Positions 27,755 to 37,483 of a stretch of 64,000 bases of DNA are shown here, in pieces (positions within the stretch are counted from its first letter, which is position 1; every line of letters begins with the position of its first letter). The stretch is taken from contig NZ_LDUE01000021.1 of NCBI RefSeq assembly GCF_001038485.1, positions 62,001 to 126,000 on the forward strand, given 5' to 3'. This DNA is from Ornithinibacillus californiensis. Its GTDB lineage: Bacteria; Bacillota; Bacilli; Bacillales; Amphibacillaceae. The position numbers were made by a program, and so were the translations under genes. The notes beneath the pieces are model-generated. The model did not search any database, was not told where the DNA came from, and saw nothing but the letters and a program-made list of their open reading frames with translations.

Positions 27755-29863
27755 TTACGCTGTTTTTACTTCTTCTTCAACAAATACGGATAGTGCAAGG
27801 ATTTCTGCAACGTCCATTGTGCTAATGTCTTCTTCTACCTCTTTTGCTTTTGTACCATCGCTTAGCATGGTTAGGCAAAATGGACATGCACTGGAGATCA
27901 TCGTTGGTTGTACGGCAAGTGCTTGTTCTGTACGGGCAACGTTGATTCGTGTTCCAGTTGTTTCTTCTGTCCACATCAGACCGCCACCTGCTCCACAGCA
28001 CATTGCATTTTCTTTACTGCGTTCCATTTCGACTAGTTCTAGTCCTGGAATAGCGCTTAGGATTTCACGTGGTGGGTCATAAACGCCATTGTATCTTCCT
28101 AAGTAGCAAGAATCATGATATGTTAATCGTTCATTGATCGCTCTTGATGGCTTCAATTTGCCTTCCATGACTAGGTCATACAGCATTTGCGTGTGATGTA
28201 ACACTTCTGCCTCGTAACCGAAGTCTGGATATTCATTCTTAAAGATATTGTATGCGTGCGGATCGATGGTTACGATTTTTTTCACTTCGTTTTTCTCAAA
28301 TTCTTTTATATTTTTCTCTGCAATTTCTTGGAATAAAAATTCGTTTCCGATACGTCGTGCTGTGTCACCAGAGTTCATTTCTTTATTTCCTAGAATTGCA
28401 AAGCTAATACCAGCTTGGTTCATTAGTTTAGCAAAAGCAATGGCAATCTTTTGACTGCGTGCATCGAATGAACCCATCGAGCTTACCCAGAATAAGTATT
28501 CGAAGTCTTTGCCTTCTTTTTTCAATTCTTTCACAGTTGGAATGTATACAGATTCATCAATTTCACGCCATTTGATGCGGTCTTTTTTCGATAATCCCCA
28601 TGGGTTACCTTGACGCTCAATATTCATTACAGCACGTTGTACATCTGCATCCATTTTACCTTCTGTCATCACTAGGTAGCGTCTTAAGTCGATAATCTTA
28701 TCTACGTGCTCGTTCATTACTGGACATGCATCTTCACAGTTACGGCAAGTCGTACATGCACTGATTTCCTCTTCTGTAATGACATCCCCAATTAAACTGA
28801 AGCTTTCCATTGTAGCAGCAGCTTCACTTTTAGCACCTTTAGCAAGTTGGTTTCCTTGTGTATTCGAGAATGCATATGCAGGGACCCAAGGTGATTTCCC
28901 AGTAATCGCTGCACCTTTTTCCGTTAAATGGTCACGGATTTTAACCATTAAATCCATTGGTGATAGCATCTTCCCTGTGCCAGACGCAGGACAAACATCC
29001 GTACAGCGACCACATTCAACGCAAGCATAAAAGTCGATCATTTGTACTTGCTCGAAGTCTTCTACTTTCCCTACGCCAAACGCAACTTCTTCTTCACTAT
29101 CTTCATCAATATCAAAATCTAGCTTCTTCAATTTACCTGGTACACGCTTACTTAAAAACACGTTAATTGGTGCCGCAATTAAGTGTGCGTGCTTGGATTG
29201 CGGTACATATACTAAGAATGTTAGTAGTGTTAAGTTATGAATCCACCATGCTACAAAGAAAATGACCATGGCTGCTGTTGGCGATAAGAATCCAAAGATG
29301 GTTGCAATTAGACTCGCTACAGGTTCTGTCCATGTTGCCCCTTCCCCGTGCCAGATTAGGGACATACCATTTCCTAGCAATACCGAAAGCATCAATGTAC
29401 CAATGAAAATTAGTACTAGCCCTGCTTTAAATCCACGCTTTAGTCGGACAAGCTTTTCAATATAGCGACGGTAAAATGCCCAAATAACCGCTACTAGTAT
29501 CGTTAACGTAACGATTTCCTGGAAGAAGGTAAATCCAGGATATAAAAATCCAAATGGTAAGTGATTTCCTGGAGAAATTCCTTTTACAACAAAGTCTATT
29601 GCACCAAATTGCACAAGAATAAATCCATAGAACATCATGACATGGATCGTACCGGATTTTTTATCCTTTAATAGTTTGGATTGACCGAATACGATCTTTA
29701 TAATCCGATTTACCCTTTCTTTGATATCCCCATCAAACTCTGATTTCTTTCCTATTCTGATATAGGCTACCCGGGTTGCTATGACTCTACCAAATAGATA
29801 AAATGCATACAGTGCGATAGCGATAAAAAGTAATGTATTGACTAACAAGAAAACATTTTCCAT
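27755..29863 (-). CDS. fadF: FadF-type membrane Fe-S oxidoreductase
   Basis: Probable electron carrier from ETF to the quinone pool in beta-oxidation. The 702 residues begin with five or six membrane segments resembling a respiratory nitrate reductase gamma domain (about 1-230). Two 4Fe-4S ferredoxin motifs follow: CVECGRCTDVCP near 280 and CTTCRNCEDACP near 375. Two cysteine-rich CCG domains follow (YHDSCYLGRYN near 590 and CCGAGGGLMW near 640). The start is at 29863 behind AGGAGGAG. Its promoter contains a FadR box. In B. subtilis it is cotranscribed with acdA. Here a terminator follows it. Confidence 0.93.
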   Translation of the reverse strand: MENVFLLVNTLLFIAIALYAFYLFGRVIATRVAYIRIGKKSEFDGDIKERVNRIIKIVFGQSKLLKDKKSGTIHVMMFYGFILVQFGAIDFVVKGISPGNHLPFGFLYPGFTFFQEIVTLTILVAVIWAFYRRYIEKLVRLKRGFKAGLVLIFIGTLMLSVLLGNGMSLIWHGEGATWTEPVASLIATIFGFLSPTAAMVIFFVAWWIHNLTLLTFLVYVPQSKHAHLIAAPINVFLSKRVPGKLKKLDFDIDEDSEEEVAFGVGKVEDFEQVQMIDFYACVECGRCTDVCPASGTGKMLSPMDLMVKIRDHLTEKGAAITGKSPWVPAYAFSNTQGNQLAKGAKSEAAATMESFSLIGDVITEEEISACTTCRNCEDACPVMNEHVDKIIDLRRYLVMTEGKMDADVQRAVMNIERQGNPWGLSKKDRIKWREIDESVYIPTVKELKKEGKDFEYLFWVSSMGSFDARSQKIAIAFAKLMNQAGISFAILGNKEMNSGDTARRIGNEFLFQEIAEKNIKEFEKNEVKKIVTIDPHAYNIFKNEYPDFGYEAEVLHHTQMLYDLVMEGKLKPSRAINERLTYHDSCYLGRYNGVYDPPREILSAIPGLELVEMERSKENAMCCGAGGGLMWTEETTGTRINVARTEQALAVQPTMISSACPFCLTMLSDGTKAKEVEEDISTMDVAEILALSVFVEEEVKTA

Positions 29864-29936
29864 CTGCTGCTCCTCCTGACTGTCCCTTTTTCCTAATGTA
29901 TTATTTTTCTTGCAAAGAATAACCTTTGATGTGAAA

Positions 29937-29951
29937 ATGATAGCGATTGCA
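29937..29951 (-). promoter_or_regulatory. Candidate cre site (CcpA) in fadF leader
   Basis: ATGATAGCGATTGCA matches the cre consensus WTGNAANCGNWNNCA at all but one defined position. It lies 35 bp downstream of the fadF -10. A downstream cre would act as a roadblock under glucose. Catabolite repression of fad genes is plausible, but the match is short. Confidence 0.4.
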
Positions 29952-29986
29952 TTTTTCCGAAAATAAAAAAGAGTAGTTCATCTACT

Positions 29987-30016
29987 ACTATAAATTATGA
30001 ATGACTATTCAGTCAA
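29987..30016 (-). promoter_or_regulatory. fadF sigma-A promoter with embedded FadR box
   Basis: On the minus strand TTGACT (30011-30016), an 18-bp spacer and TATAGT (29987-29992). The sequence TGAATGACTATTCAGTCA (29998-30015) overlaps the -35 and spacer. It matches the B. subtilis FadR operator consensus TGAATGAMTANTCATTCA at 17 of 18 positions. FadR (YsiA) is a long-chain acyl-CoA-responsive TetR repressor of beta-oxidation genes including fadF in B. subtilis. Confidence 0.85.
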
Positions 30017-30078
30017 CCAGTTTTTTAAGAATTATATGGTTAGTAGATAATATGATTAAAAAGTTCTATAAATAGAAA

Positions 30079-30102
30079 GAAACCTAGGATTCCCTAGGTT
30101 TC
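30079..30102 (-). terminator. Terminator of argS
   Basis: A perfect 10-bp stem GAAACCTAGG/CCTAGGTTTC with a 4-nt loop, 17 bp after the argS stop. Confidence 0.65.
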
Positions 30103-30118
30103 AACTATAGATACAAGT

Positions 30119-31789
30119 TTACATTTTCTCCGGTGCATTGACACCAATTAATCGTAGTGCGTTCGCGATAGTCGTACGCACTGCCTTCATCAATGCGATA
30201 CGTGCATTGGTTAATTCTAGTTTATCGGTATCTAACACTTTTTCTGCATTATAGAAGCTGTGTAGTAAAGAAGCTAGATCAAAGACATATTGGGTGATTT
30301 TTTGTGGTGCGTGCTTTTCTGCTGCATCCACGATTACTTGTGGGTAATCCCCCATTTTCTTCAAAAGATCTAATTCTTTATCAGAAGTTAGTAGAGATGA
30401 ATCAAAAGTTTGTTTTACTTCTATCCCCTTCGCTTCTGCTTGCTTCAACATCGTACAAATACGAGCGTGTGCGTATTGTACATAGTAAACTGGATTGTCA
30501 TTAGACTGTGATCGTGCTAGTTCCACATCAAAGTCAAGCTGAGAATCATTTGAGCGTGCTACGAAGAAATAACGAACCGCATCAATACCAACTTCATCCA
30601 TTAGCTCTCGAAGTGATACCGCATTACCTGTACGCTTACTCATGCGTAGCTTCTCGCCACCATCAAATAGGTTTACCATTTGAATAATCTTAACGTCTAA
30701 ACGGTCCGCTTCATATCCTAATGCCTGAATTGCCGCCTTCATTCTAGGGATGTATCCATGGTGGTCGGCGCCCCAAACATTAATTAATTTATCAAAGCCA
30801 CGGTTTAATTTATTTTGATGGTAAGCAATATCCGGAGTCAGGTACGTAAAGGCGCCATCATTTTTTACTAAGACACGGTCTTTATCGTCACCGAAATCCG
30901 TCGATCGGAACCAGGTTGCTCCATCACGCTCATAAATGTAGTCCCCTGCTTTTAGCTTCTCTAATACATCCGCAATTTCATCATTCTTATATAGACTTCT
31001 CTCTGAGAACCAATTATCAAAGTGAACACCAAAGTCATTCAGGTCGTGTTTAATTTTCCCTAAAGTGTGTTCTAATCCATATTCTTTAAAGTGTGCTAGG
31101 CGCTCTTCTTCTGAAAGATTGGCATATTTGTCTCCATGTTCAGCTGCTAGCTCTTTTCCAATCTCGATAATATCTTGGCCACGGTAACCGTCCTCTGGCA
31201 TTTCTACATCTTGGCCCAATGCTTGTAAATAGCGAGCATTGACAGATAAAGCTAGGTTATCAATTTGATTTCCTGCATCATTAATATAATATTCACGTTC
31301 GACTTGGTAGCCAGCTGCATCTAACACATTACAGAGCACATCACCATAAGCCGCTCCACGAGCATGACCTAAATGTAGATTTCCAGTTGGATTAACGGAA
31401 ACAAATTCCACTTGAACCTTGGATCCTTTGCCATGTTCCGTTTTTCCATACGCTTCATCCGCTTCTAAAATCGTAGGAATTAAATCTGTTAAAAAGTCAT
31501 TTTTCATAAAGAAGTTGATAAACCCCGGTCCTGCAATATCTACTTTTTCTACAGAAGCTTTGGATGCATCTAAATTAGCAACGATATCCTCAGCTATTTG
31601 TCTTGGTGCTTTTTTCGCTATACGAGCTAATTGCATCGCAATATTCGTCGCAAAATCCCCATGCGATTTATCCTTTGGTTTTTCTAAAATCACATCTGGC
31701 ATGTCTGCCTCTTGAGCCAATTCAGCTTTTACTACTGCAGCACGTATCTGTTCTTTTAAATTATTTTCTGTTTGCGCTAAAACGTTCAT
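30119..31789 (-). CDS. argS: Arginyl-tRNA synthetase
   Basis: Charges tRNA-Arg. The 556-residue class I synthetase has an N-terminal Add1 domain and the HIGH-type motif [18 protein letters not shown] near residue 125. The KMSK-related [11 protein letters not shown] is near 375, and a C-terminal DALR anticodon domain ([12 protein letters not shown] onward) follows. The start is at 31789, overlapping the ywiB stop by four bases (ATGA), so translation is coupled. No T-box leader is visible. The ywiB-argS pair is conserved in Bacillus. Confidence 0.97.
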   Translation of the reverse strand: MNVLAQTENNLKEQIRAAVVKAELAQEADMPDVILEKPKDKSHGDFATNIAMQLARIAKKAPRQIAEDIVANLDASKASVEKVDIAGPGFINFFMKNDFLTDLIPTILEADEAYGKTEHGKGSKVQVEFVSVNPTGNLHLGHARGAAYGDVLCNVLDAAGYQVEREYYINDAGNQIDNLALSVNARYLQALGQDVEMPEDGYRGQDIIEIGKELAAEHGDKYANLSEEERLAHFKEYGLEHTLGKIKHDLNDFGVHFDNWFSERSLYKNDEIADVLEKLKAGDYIYERDGATWFRSTDFGDDKDRVLVKNDGAFTYLTPDIAYHQNKLNRGFDKLINVWGADHHGYIPRMKAAIQALGYEADRLDVKIIQMVNLFDGGEKLRMSKRTGNAVSLRELMDEVGIDAVRYFFVARSNDSQLDFDVELARSQSNDNPVYYVQYAHARICTMLKQAEAKGIEVKQTFDSSLLTSDKELDLLKKMGDYPQVIVDAAEKHAPQKITQYVFDLASLLHSFYNAEKVLDTDKLELTNARIALMKAVRTTIANALRLIGVNAPEKM

Positions 31790-32217
31790 TCTGCGTCCTC
31801 CTTTTTATAATTCAACACTAGCGAGTGATTACGTTCATCCTGTCCGTTCAGTTTTACGGTATAGTCAATTTCCAACTGTCCCTCTTGCCCATCTTCAAGT
31901 GCTTGATATCGGATAGATTTCGTGTACGTTTCCATGTGTAGATGCCCATGTGGATGGGTGTAGACATTCTCAGTCACTTTTTCCGAACGAAATTGTTGAT
32001 TCATGGAAACCGATCCCGATCGTTTAATATTCACCTTACCTGGCTGAATAGTGATCATACTTTTTATCGAAAAATCATCCTCTGTCTTCTCCTCAAAGGC
32101 TAATACGTCGATATTATTCTTCCTGTAGTAATTTCCTACCTGCTTGCTACTACTAGTTTCCTTGTTGCCATGATCATCAATAACAGTATGTAATTGGATG
32201 ATTACTTCGTTTTCCAT
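31786..32217 (-). CDS. ywiB: YwiB family protein (DUF1934)
   Basis: A 143-residue beta-rich protein of the DUF1934 family. Visible pieces are [31 protein letters not shown] and the C-terminal [12 protein letters not shown]. The fold in this family is lipocalin-like and no enzymatic function is known. The start at 32217 gives the B. subtilis length (about 142). The overlapping argS start couples the two. Confidence 0.88.
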   Translation of the reverse strand: MENEVIIQLHTVIDDHGNKETSSSKQVGNYYRKNNIDVLAFEEKTEDDFSIKSMITIQPGKVNIKRSGSVSMNQQFRSEKVTENVYTHPHGHLHMETYTKSIRYQALEDGQEGQLEIDYTVKLNGQDERNHSLVLNYKKEDAE

Positions 32218-32371
32218 TTTTTGTCGCCCCATCATTTGCTCATATTTTACTATTATAGCTAGAATCCATGGCTGATTTCAATATATATAATTAGAAGTTT
32301 ATTTCGCCACCACTTTTCCCATAATGATAATAATAGACAGTTTACGACAAAAATAAATGGGGTCCGTAAAA

Positions 32372-34417
32372 ATGACGAAATTAGCTCTATCTAAAAAAAT
32401 AAAACGTATACTCCTAAAAGTAACCTTTGGACTAACCTTATCTTTCGTCTCGGCAATTTTATTCGTCTACTTCCTTGCCTTCCTATTAGGTGCACCTAGT
32501 TTATTAAACGATCAAAAAACAGTTTATTATAGTACAACTGGTAAAGTAATTGGTGAAGAGCACGGTGTAGAGAATCGCTCATGGGTCGGGCTAGAGAAAA
32601 TGTCACCCAATATTATTGATGCAACACTAATGATTGAAGATCAACGTTTTTTTGATCATAACGGATTTGATATCAAACGAATTTTAGGTGCTATTCTTAA
32701 AGACATTAAAACAATGTCCTTAAAAGAAGGTGCAAGTACCCTTACTCAGCAGTATGCCCGCAATCTGTATCTTTCCCACGAAAAAACATGGTCGAGGAAG
32801 CTGAAGGAGGCCTTTTATGCGATTCGGTTAGAAATGTATTACTCAAAAGAAGAGATATTGGAAGGCTACTTAAACACCGTATACTATGGCCATGGTGCAT
32901 ATGGAATTGAAGCTGCTAGTCATCACTTTTTTAATAAATCTGCAGATGAATTAACAATAGCTGAGGCGGCCATGCTTGCAGGTATACCTAAAGGTCCAAC
33001 CTACTATTCTCCTCTGAACGACCTGGAAAGAGCAACGAACCGACAGCAGCAAATTTTAGCAATTTTGCAGGAGAAAAATGTCATTACGGAAGAAGAGTAC
33101 CAGCTAGCTAGTAGCAAACAGCTCACTTTTGCTGACCCAAAAGAAAGGAAACAACTTACGATTGGACCCTACTTTCAGGATACCGTATTAACGGAAGCTG
33201 CCAATCGACTTGAAGTCGATCAAGAATCCGTTCGATCTGGCGGGTATCAAATTTACACCACTTTAGATATTGATATGCAAAAAAAGTTAGAAGAAAGCGT
33301 TACAAAAACGATGAATGACTCTAGTGACATGCAGGTCGGTGCTATAGCAGCCGATCCGACTAACGGCGCGATTCGAGCCTTGGTTGGTGGACGTGAATAC
33401 CGCGAGAGTCCCTTTAATCGAGCTATCCAAGCAAAACGTATGCCTGGATCAACATTCAAACCTTTCTTGTACTATGCCGCTTTACAAAATGGATATACGG
33501 CAACAACGATGCTTATGAGCAAACCAACTGTGTTTGAGATTGGCGATGGAAACGTTTATCAACCTAGTAACTTTAATGGGTATTACGCGGATGAACCTAT
33601 TACGTTAGCCCAAGCCATAGCGTTATCCGATAATATCTATGCGGTAAAAACGAATATGTATCTAGGTGCAGAAACGCTAGTAAAAACTGCTCGCCGATTT
33701 GGAATTACGAGTAAATTGCCAGCAGTACCTTCCCTAGCCCTCGGTACCGCAACCGTCTCCGTGGAGGAAATGGTTTCTGGGTATGGCATGCTAGCAAATG
33801 GTGGCTACAAAATAGATGGTCATACGATTGAAAAAATCGTAGATCGGGAGGGGAAGACCGTCTATGAACGAAAAGACAAAGAAGAACTCACACTTGATCC
33901 ACAGAATGCCTTTATCCTTACACAACTGATGACAGGAATGTTTGATGAGTCATTGAATGGACATACATCGGTTACAGGTCTTTCAGTAGCCAACCGATTA
34001 ACTCGCACCTATGCAGGTAAAACTGGTTCCACTGATTCGGACAGTTGGATGATCGGATATAGCCCCTCCCTCGTAACAGGTGTATGGACGGGATATGATG
34101 ACAACCGTACGATTACATCCGTTCCAGAACGTTCTTATTCCAAGGAAATTTGGACGACATTTATGGAAAGCACTCACCGTGGAAAGCCTAAGGAACATTT
34201 TGAAGCACCCGCAGAACTGGTCGCAGTCCCGGTTGATCCTGCGACTGGACTACGGGCCACTCCACATTGCCCAACGAGTACTGTGATGTTTTTCGAGGAA
34301 GGAACGGAACCCGACTTCCACTGTTCGGATCATTTTTATGGGGATGACTTAGACCATCAAGAAGATGAAAAGGAAAAAGGATTGTTCCAGCGGTGGTTTG
34401 AAGTGTTTTGGGATTAA
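32372..34417 (+). CDS. pbpG: Class A penicillin-binding protein, PbpG-like
   Basis: Bifunctional peptidoglycan synthase of 681 residues. It has an N-terminal cytoplasmic Lys/Arg stretch and one membrane anchor (about 17-42). The transglycosylase domain has EDQRFFDHNGFD, GASTLTQQYARN and LEGYLNTVYYG. The transpeptidase domain has the SxxK in GSTFKPF near 360, SxN in SDNIYA and KTG in GKTGSTDSD. It occupies the B. subtilis pbpG (ywhE) locus beside ywiB. There it is a sporulation PBP of the forespore, which I infer here too. The start is the ATG at 32372, nine bases after GGGG. Array 3 and a terminator follow. Confidence 0.92.
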   Translation: MTKLALSKKIKRILLKVTFGLTLSFVSAILFVYFLAFLLGAPSLLNDQKTVYYSTTGKVIGEEHGVENRSWVGLEKMSPNIIDATLMIEDQRFFDHNGFDIKRILGAILKDIKTMSLKEGASTLTQQYARNLYLSHEKTWSRKLKEAFYAIRLEMYYSKEEILEGYLNTVYYGHGAYGIEAASHHFFNKSADELTIAEAAMLAGIPKGPTYYSPLNDLERATNRQQQILAILQEKNVITEEEYQLASSKQLTFADPKERKQLTIGPYFQDTVLTEAANRLEVDQESVRSGGYQIYTTLDIDMQKKLEESVTKTMNDSSDMQVGAIAADPTNGAIRALVGGREYRESPFNRAIQAKRMPGSTFKPFLYYAALQNGYTATTMLMSKPTVFEIGDGNVYQPSNFNGYYADEPITLAQAIALSDNIYAVKTNMYLGAETLVKTARRFGITSKLPAVPSLALGTATVSVEEMVSGYGMLANGGYKIDGHTIEKIVDREGKTVYERKDKEELTLDPQNAFILTQLMTGMFDESLNGHTSVTGLSVANRLTRTYAGKTGSTDSDSWMIGYSPSLVTGVWTGYDDNRTITSVPERSYSKEIWTTFMESTHRGKPKEHFEAPAELVAVPVDPATGLRATPHCPTSTVMFFEEGTEPDFHCSDHFYGDDLDHQEDEKEKGLFQRWFEVFWD

Positions 34418-34434
34418 TTGTTTGCGGGGCTTTC

Positions 34435-34606
34435 GGTCGATGTTCTGTAACTTTCGGTTGATAATTTAAATATTTGGTTGATAGTCTTTGGATTTTGGTT
34501 GATGTTTTGTTATTTCGGTTGATGATCATGTTTTTTGGTTGATACCCTTGATTAATCGGTTGATGCTATTGAATTTTCGGTTGAAACACTTTAAGTTTCG
34601 GTTGAT
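34435..34606 (+). repeat. 20/21-bp tandem array, GGTTGAT core (array 3)
   Basis: Cores start at 34435 (GGTCGAT), 34456, 34476, 34497, 34517, 34537, 34558, 34579 and 34600, with spacing 21,20,21,20,20,21,21,21. They span 165 bp over eight steps, exactly as array 4 does. The array begins about 18 bp after the pbpG stop and ends before its terminator, so it lies in the pbpG 3' untranslated region with GGTTGAT in the sense direction. The minus-strand ORF at 34188-34529 is not a gene. Confidence 0.92.
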
Positions 34607-34634
34607 ATCTTCTCCAAAAGTCCTACAAACAAAA

Positions 34635-34684
34635 GAAGCCGACTCTCTGCAAGTGTCCAGTTTGCAGTAGTCGGCTTCTTTTTT
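34635..34684 (+). terminator. Terminator of pbpG
   Basis: GAAGCCGACT and AGTCGGCTTC pair, with an inner CTGCAA/TTGCAG helix, followed by six T. The region from here to 34956 is AT-rich with nothing recognised. Confidence 0.85.
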
Positions 34685-34956
34685 GTCCTAGTAATACATG
34701 AGTAAGCCCATGTAATAATTAGTTTACAAATTTCTGAGGCAAAGTACAAGATTTTAAATGAAGTTTCATTATTCAGACACAATTTGGTCACTTTTTCTAA
34801 ATTGTCACTTTCTCTATTAGTTTTTTATTCTCTATTTATGAAAAAATAAGCATAGAAATGACTAGCAAACCTTTTATTAATTTGATCACTTTCGCCCCCT
34901 TCCATTTGTATTTCATACGACTAAGTCATCAGGAAGTTTCATTCCGCTTTACAAAT

Positions 34957-34992
34957 AAAAAGACTAACAACCCTTCTAGCTGCTAGTCTCTT
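34957..34992 (-). terminator. Probable terminator of ywhD
   Basis: A short GACTA/TAGTC stem with a 16-nt loop and a T-rich tail on the minus strand, just after the ywhD stop. Confidence 0.5.
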
Positions 34993-34996
34993 CTGT

Positions 34997-35497
34997 CTAT
35001 TCTAGTGAATCCTTCAATTCATCTGTAGAGTTCTCCCAGAATTCTGGCTTGAATTCCTTTAAGAAATCTCGTAATAGATGTCTAGAGTGTTCATCCATAT
35101 GTTCTACAATGATATGACCTTTTAGTGACTTTTCCATATTTCTGACGTGCTCTGGCATTGATTTATATGCAATTTTGTTTGGTCGGTCCACTACAATTTC
35201 ACACCCAGTGACACCCGCATAATATGGGCCAGTTTCATTACGAGCGACATTTACCCAAACGATCCAATATAATTTTCCATCAGGAACCTTATCTCGCTCC
35301 GGTTGGAATTTCACACGGCGTTCTACTTCACTACGCGCATGCATTGCACCCATATCGATATAAGCTTTATTTTCATTTGGGTCCACAATTACTGATGACA
35401 TGTTTTCTAAACTAATGGCACCGACACCATATCCACCATGCCCGTCATTAGAATCATCTTTAATAATGGTAAATCGGTTCTTATTATCTCCGTTCAT
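34997..35497 (-). CDS. ywhD: YwhD family protein
   Basis: A 166-residue protein matching the YwhD family of Bacillales (function unknown). Landmarks are FTIIKDDSNDGHGGYGVGAISLEN, DMGAMHARSEVERRVKF and LYWIVWVNVARNETGPYYAGV. It is acidic and soluble with no signal peptide. The start is the ATG at 35497 behind AGGAGG. The upstream extension to 35554 has no ribosome site. It is followed by an intrinsic terminator and precedes the ywgA-ywfO pair in the same orientation. Confidence 0.9.
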   Translation of the reverse strand: MNGDNKNRFTIIKDDSNDGHGGYGVGAISLENMSSVIVDPNENKAYIDMGAMHARSEVERRVKFQPERDKVPDGKLYWIVWVNVARNETGPYYAGVTGCEIVVDRPNKIAYKSMPEHVRNMEKSLKGHIIVEHMDEHSRHLLRDFLKEFKPEFWENSTDELKDSLE

Positions 35498-35575
35498 TAG
35501 TAAGCCTCCTAAACATAAACTACATTGTTTCACTATTGTAGCATAGCTTACCAACTAAAATCACGTTTACAGAAC

Positions 35576-36079
35576 CTAGTGTAGCCTCTCCGCTAATTCA
35601 CCGATTAAATTCCATGCTTCCGCCATTTCTTCTTCGCTATACTTTTGCTTTGGCTTTACCGCAAGGACTTTCGCTTCCACGTCATCCTTTGGTAAATCTT
35701 TAAAATATAACATCGTAGAAACTAATTCGAGAAAACGTGAACTTTTACCTTGCAATAGTTCGATGCTTTCCAAGCAGTTTGGCATTTCGACCGAAAACTG
35801 GTTTAAGAAATCTGTACCTTCATTTGTTAACGTATAATGATATTGAAAATAATTGCTTTTTACTTCTTTTTCTTCATGAATAAATCCAAGGTTACATAAC
35901 TCTTCTACTCGCAGCATAAGCTCCTCTGAGTAGGGACCGTAAAAGTGAAATTGAAATTTTTCCTCAAAAGGAATACCAAATGATTGCAAAATATAGACCA
36001 TTTTTTGCAGTTTCTTTCTGCCAGTTACCTCTTTTGCTTCAGAGAAAAACCGCATTAACTTCGCATGATTTTCAAGCAT
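35576..36079 (-). CDS. ywgA: YwgA family protein
   Basis: A 167-residue protein typical of YwgA. The N-terminal helical part, EVTGRKKLQKMVYILQSFG, resembles winged-helix/antitoxin SocA-like folds. The middle FQFHFYGPYSEELMLRVEEL and an acidic C-terminal helix follow. The function is unknown. It starts at 36079, directly abutting ywfO (stop at 36080). The adjacency suggests they act together. Confidence 0.88.
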   Translation of the reverse strand: MLENHAKLMRFFSEAKEVTGRKKLQKMVYILQSFGIPFEEKFQFHFYGPYSEELMLRVEELCNLGFIHEEKEVKSNYFQYHYTLTNEGTDFLNQFSVEMPNCLESIELLQGKSSRFLELVSTMLYFKDLPKDDVEAKVLAVKPKQKYSEEEMAEAWNLIGELAERLH

Positions 36080-37384
36080 TTATTCCCTCTCCTTGCCATA
36101 TAAAATTCCAGTGATTTCTTGTACGATTTTTTCATCATCAATTTTCTGTAAAAAGTCTTTCGGGAAATATAATTTATGATCTGTTCGTTTTTTTCCTGAG
36201 ATGGATTCTACAATATCGGAATGTCTAGAGAGCTCCTTCAAGGAACCATTTGGCATAAGTAAGTGTATCGGAAGTCTTTCTTCTTCCTCACCTGGACGGT
36301 AAAAGTCATACGGTAAATCCGAAGATGAATCCACCACAAGGTAATAATCCGGGTCAATTCCAGCATCTTTAAATAACTGCATGAGTCTCATTAAATCACT
36401 TATTTGTTTATTCGGATTAAATTCCACATATTTAAATAAGCGTCTATTCATGAATCGCTCACATAGGTCGCTTAGAATCTTGTCATCTTCTTCCTGCCAA
36501 AGTTGGAAATAATAATGGACAATAGATTCATCTAGCTTTAAGTACTCTTCTAACGATACATCTCCGGTAAAGAAGGACAGAAAATGAATTGGCTTTAGCT
36601 TAAAGTTATAATCAGCTTCATATAAATGCTTCGCACGGTGCAGTATTTTCGTTAGAATAACTTCCGCGCTTCTAGTTACTGGATGGAAATATACTTGCCA
36701 GTACATTTGATAACGGCTCATGATATAATCTTCCACCGCATGCATTCCTGAAGATTTAATAACTACTTGGTCCTCAATTGGACGCATAACACGTAAAATC
36801 CGTTCCATATCAAAATGCCCATAGCTTACCCCTGTAAAGTACGCATCACGCTGTAAATAATCCATACGATCCGCGTCAATTTGACTGGAGATTAAGCTAA
36901 CTACGAGCTTATTGGAATGTGTCTTCGCAATAACATCCGCTACTTCTTGAGCAAATCCCGGACTCACACGTTCTAATACTTTATTAACGAAGGTATCCCC
37001 TAAAATAATTGCCTGCGTGAAATACTCATGATCTAGCTTGAAAACTTTTTCAAAGGAATGCGAAAATGGACCATGTCCTAAATCATGAAGTAATGCCGCA
37101 CACATGCAAAGCAAGCGCTGATCATTATTCCAATGTGGACGATCTTGGAAGTTATTAATGATGCGACGGACAATTTCATAGACTCCTAGAGAATGATTAA
37201 AACGGCTATGCTCAGCCCCGTGAAAAGTGATATTTGTCGTTCCTAGTTGTTTAATTCGGCGGAGGCGTTGGAATTCAGGTGTTGCAATTAAGTCCCAAAT
37301 TACACGATCACGTACATGAACATATCGATGTACCGGGTCTTTAAACACCTTTTCCTCTTGTAGTTGTTCATCTTTGTAAGCCAC
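36080..37384 (-). CDS. ywfO: HD-domain nucleotide phosphohydrolase YwfO
   Basis: A 434-residue HD-superfamily enzyme. The metal-binding pattern is H in AEHSRFNHSLGVYE, HD in ALLHDLGHGPFSHSFE (residues about 80-100), and a later D in SSQIDADRMDYL. Homologues in this family (for example Enterococcus EF1143) hydrolyse dNTPs, so dNTP triphosphohydrolase activity is likely but not proven here. It is followed by ywgA with no gap. It is divergent from lipL, with about 100 bp between the two start codons. Confidence 0.9.
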   Translation of the reverse strand: MAYKDEQLQEEKVFKDPVHRYVHVRDRVIWDLIATPEFQRLRRIKQLGTTNITFHGAEHSRFNHSLGVYEIVRRIINNFQDRPHWNNDQRLLCMCAALLHDLGHGPFSHSFEKVFKLDHEYFTQAIILGDTFVNKVLERVSPGFAQEVADVIAKTHSNKLVVSLISSQIDADRMDYLQRDAYFTGVSYGHFDMERILRVMRPIEDQVVIKSSGMHAVEDYIMSRYQMYWQVYFHPVTRSAEVILTKILHRAKHLYEADYNFKLKPIHFLSFFTGDVSLEEYLKLDESIVHYYFQLWQEEDDKILSDLCERFMNRRLFKYVEFNPNKQISDLMRLMQLFKDAGIDPDYYLVVDSSSDLPYDFYRPGEEEERLPIHLLMPNGSLKELSRHSDIVESISGKKRTDHKLYFPKDFLQKIDDEKIVQEITGILYGKERE

Positions 37385-37483
37385 AATGTTTCAACTCGTT
37401 TCTATCAGGCGATTTTGTTATATTATATAATAGATAGTCAGACGAAAAAAGACATATTTCGGAAATTGACAAAGGAGTACAAG

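Noticed and set aside
31786-32360. T-box leader for argS
   Set aside because: argS overlaps ywiB by four bases, and no T-box sequence or specifier stem is visible upstream of ywiB.
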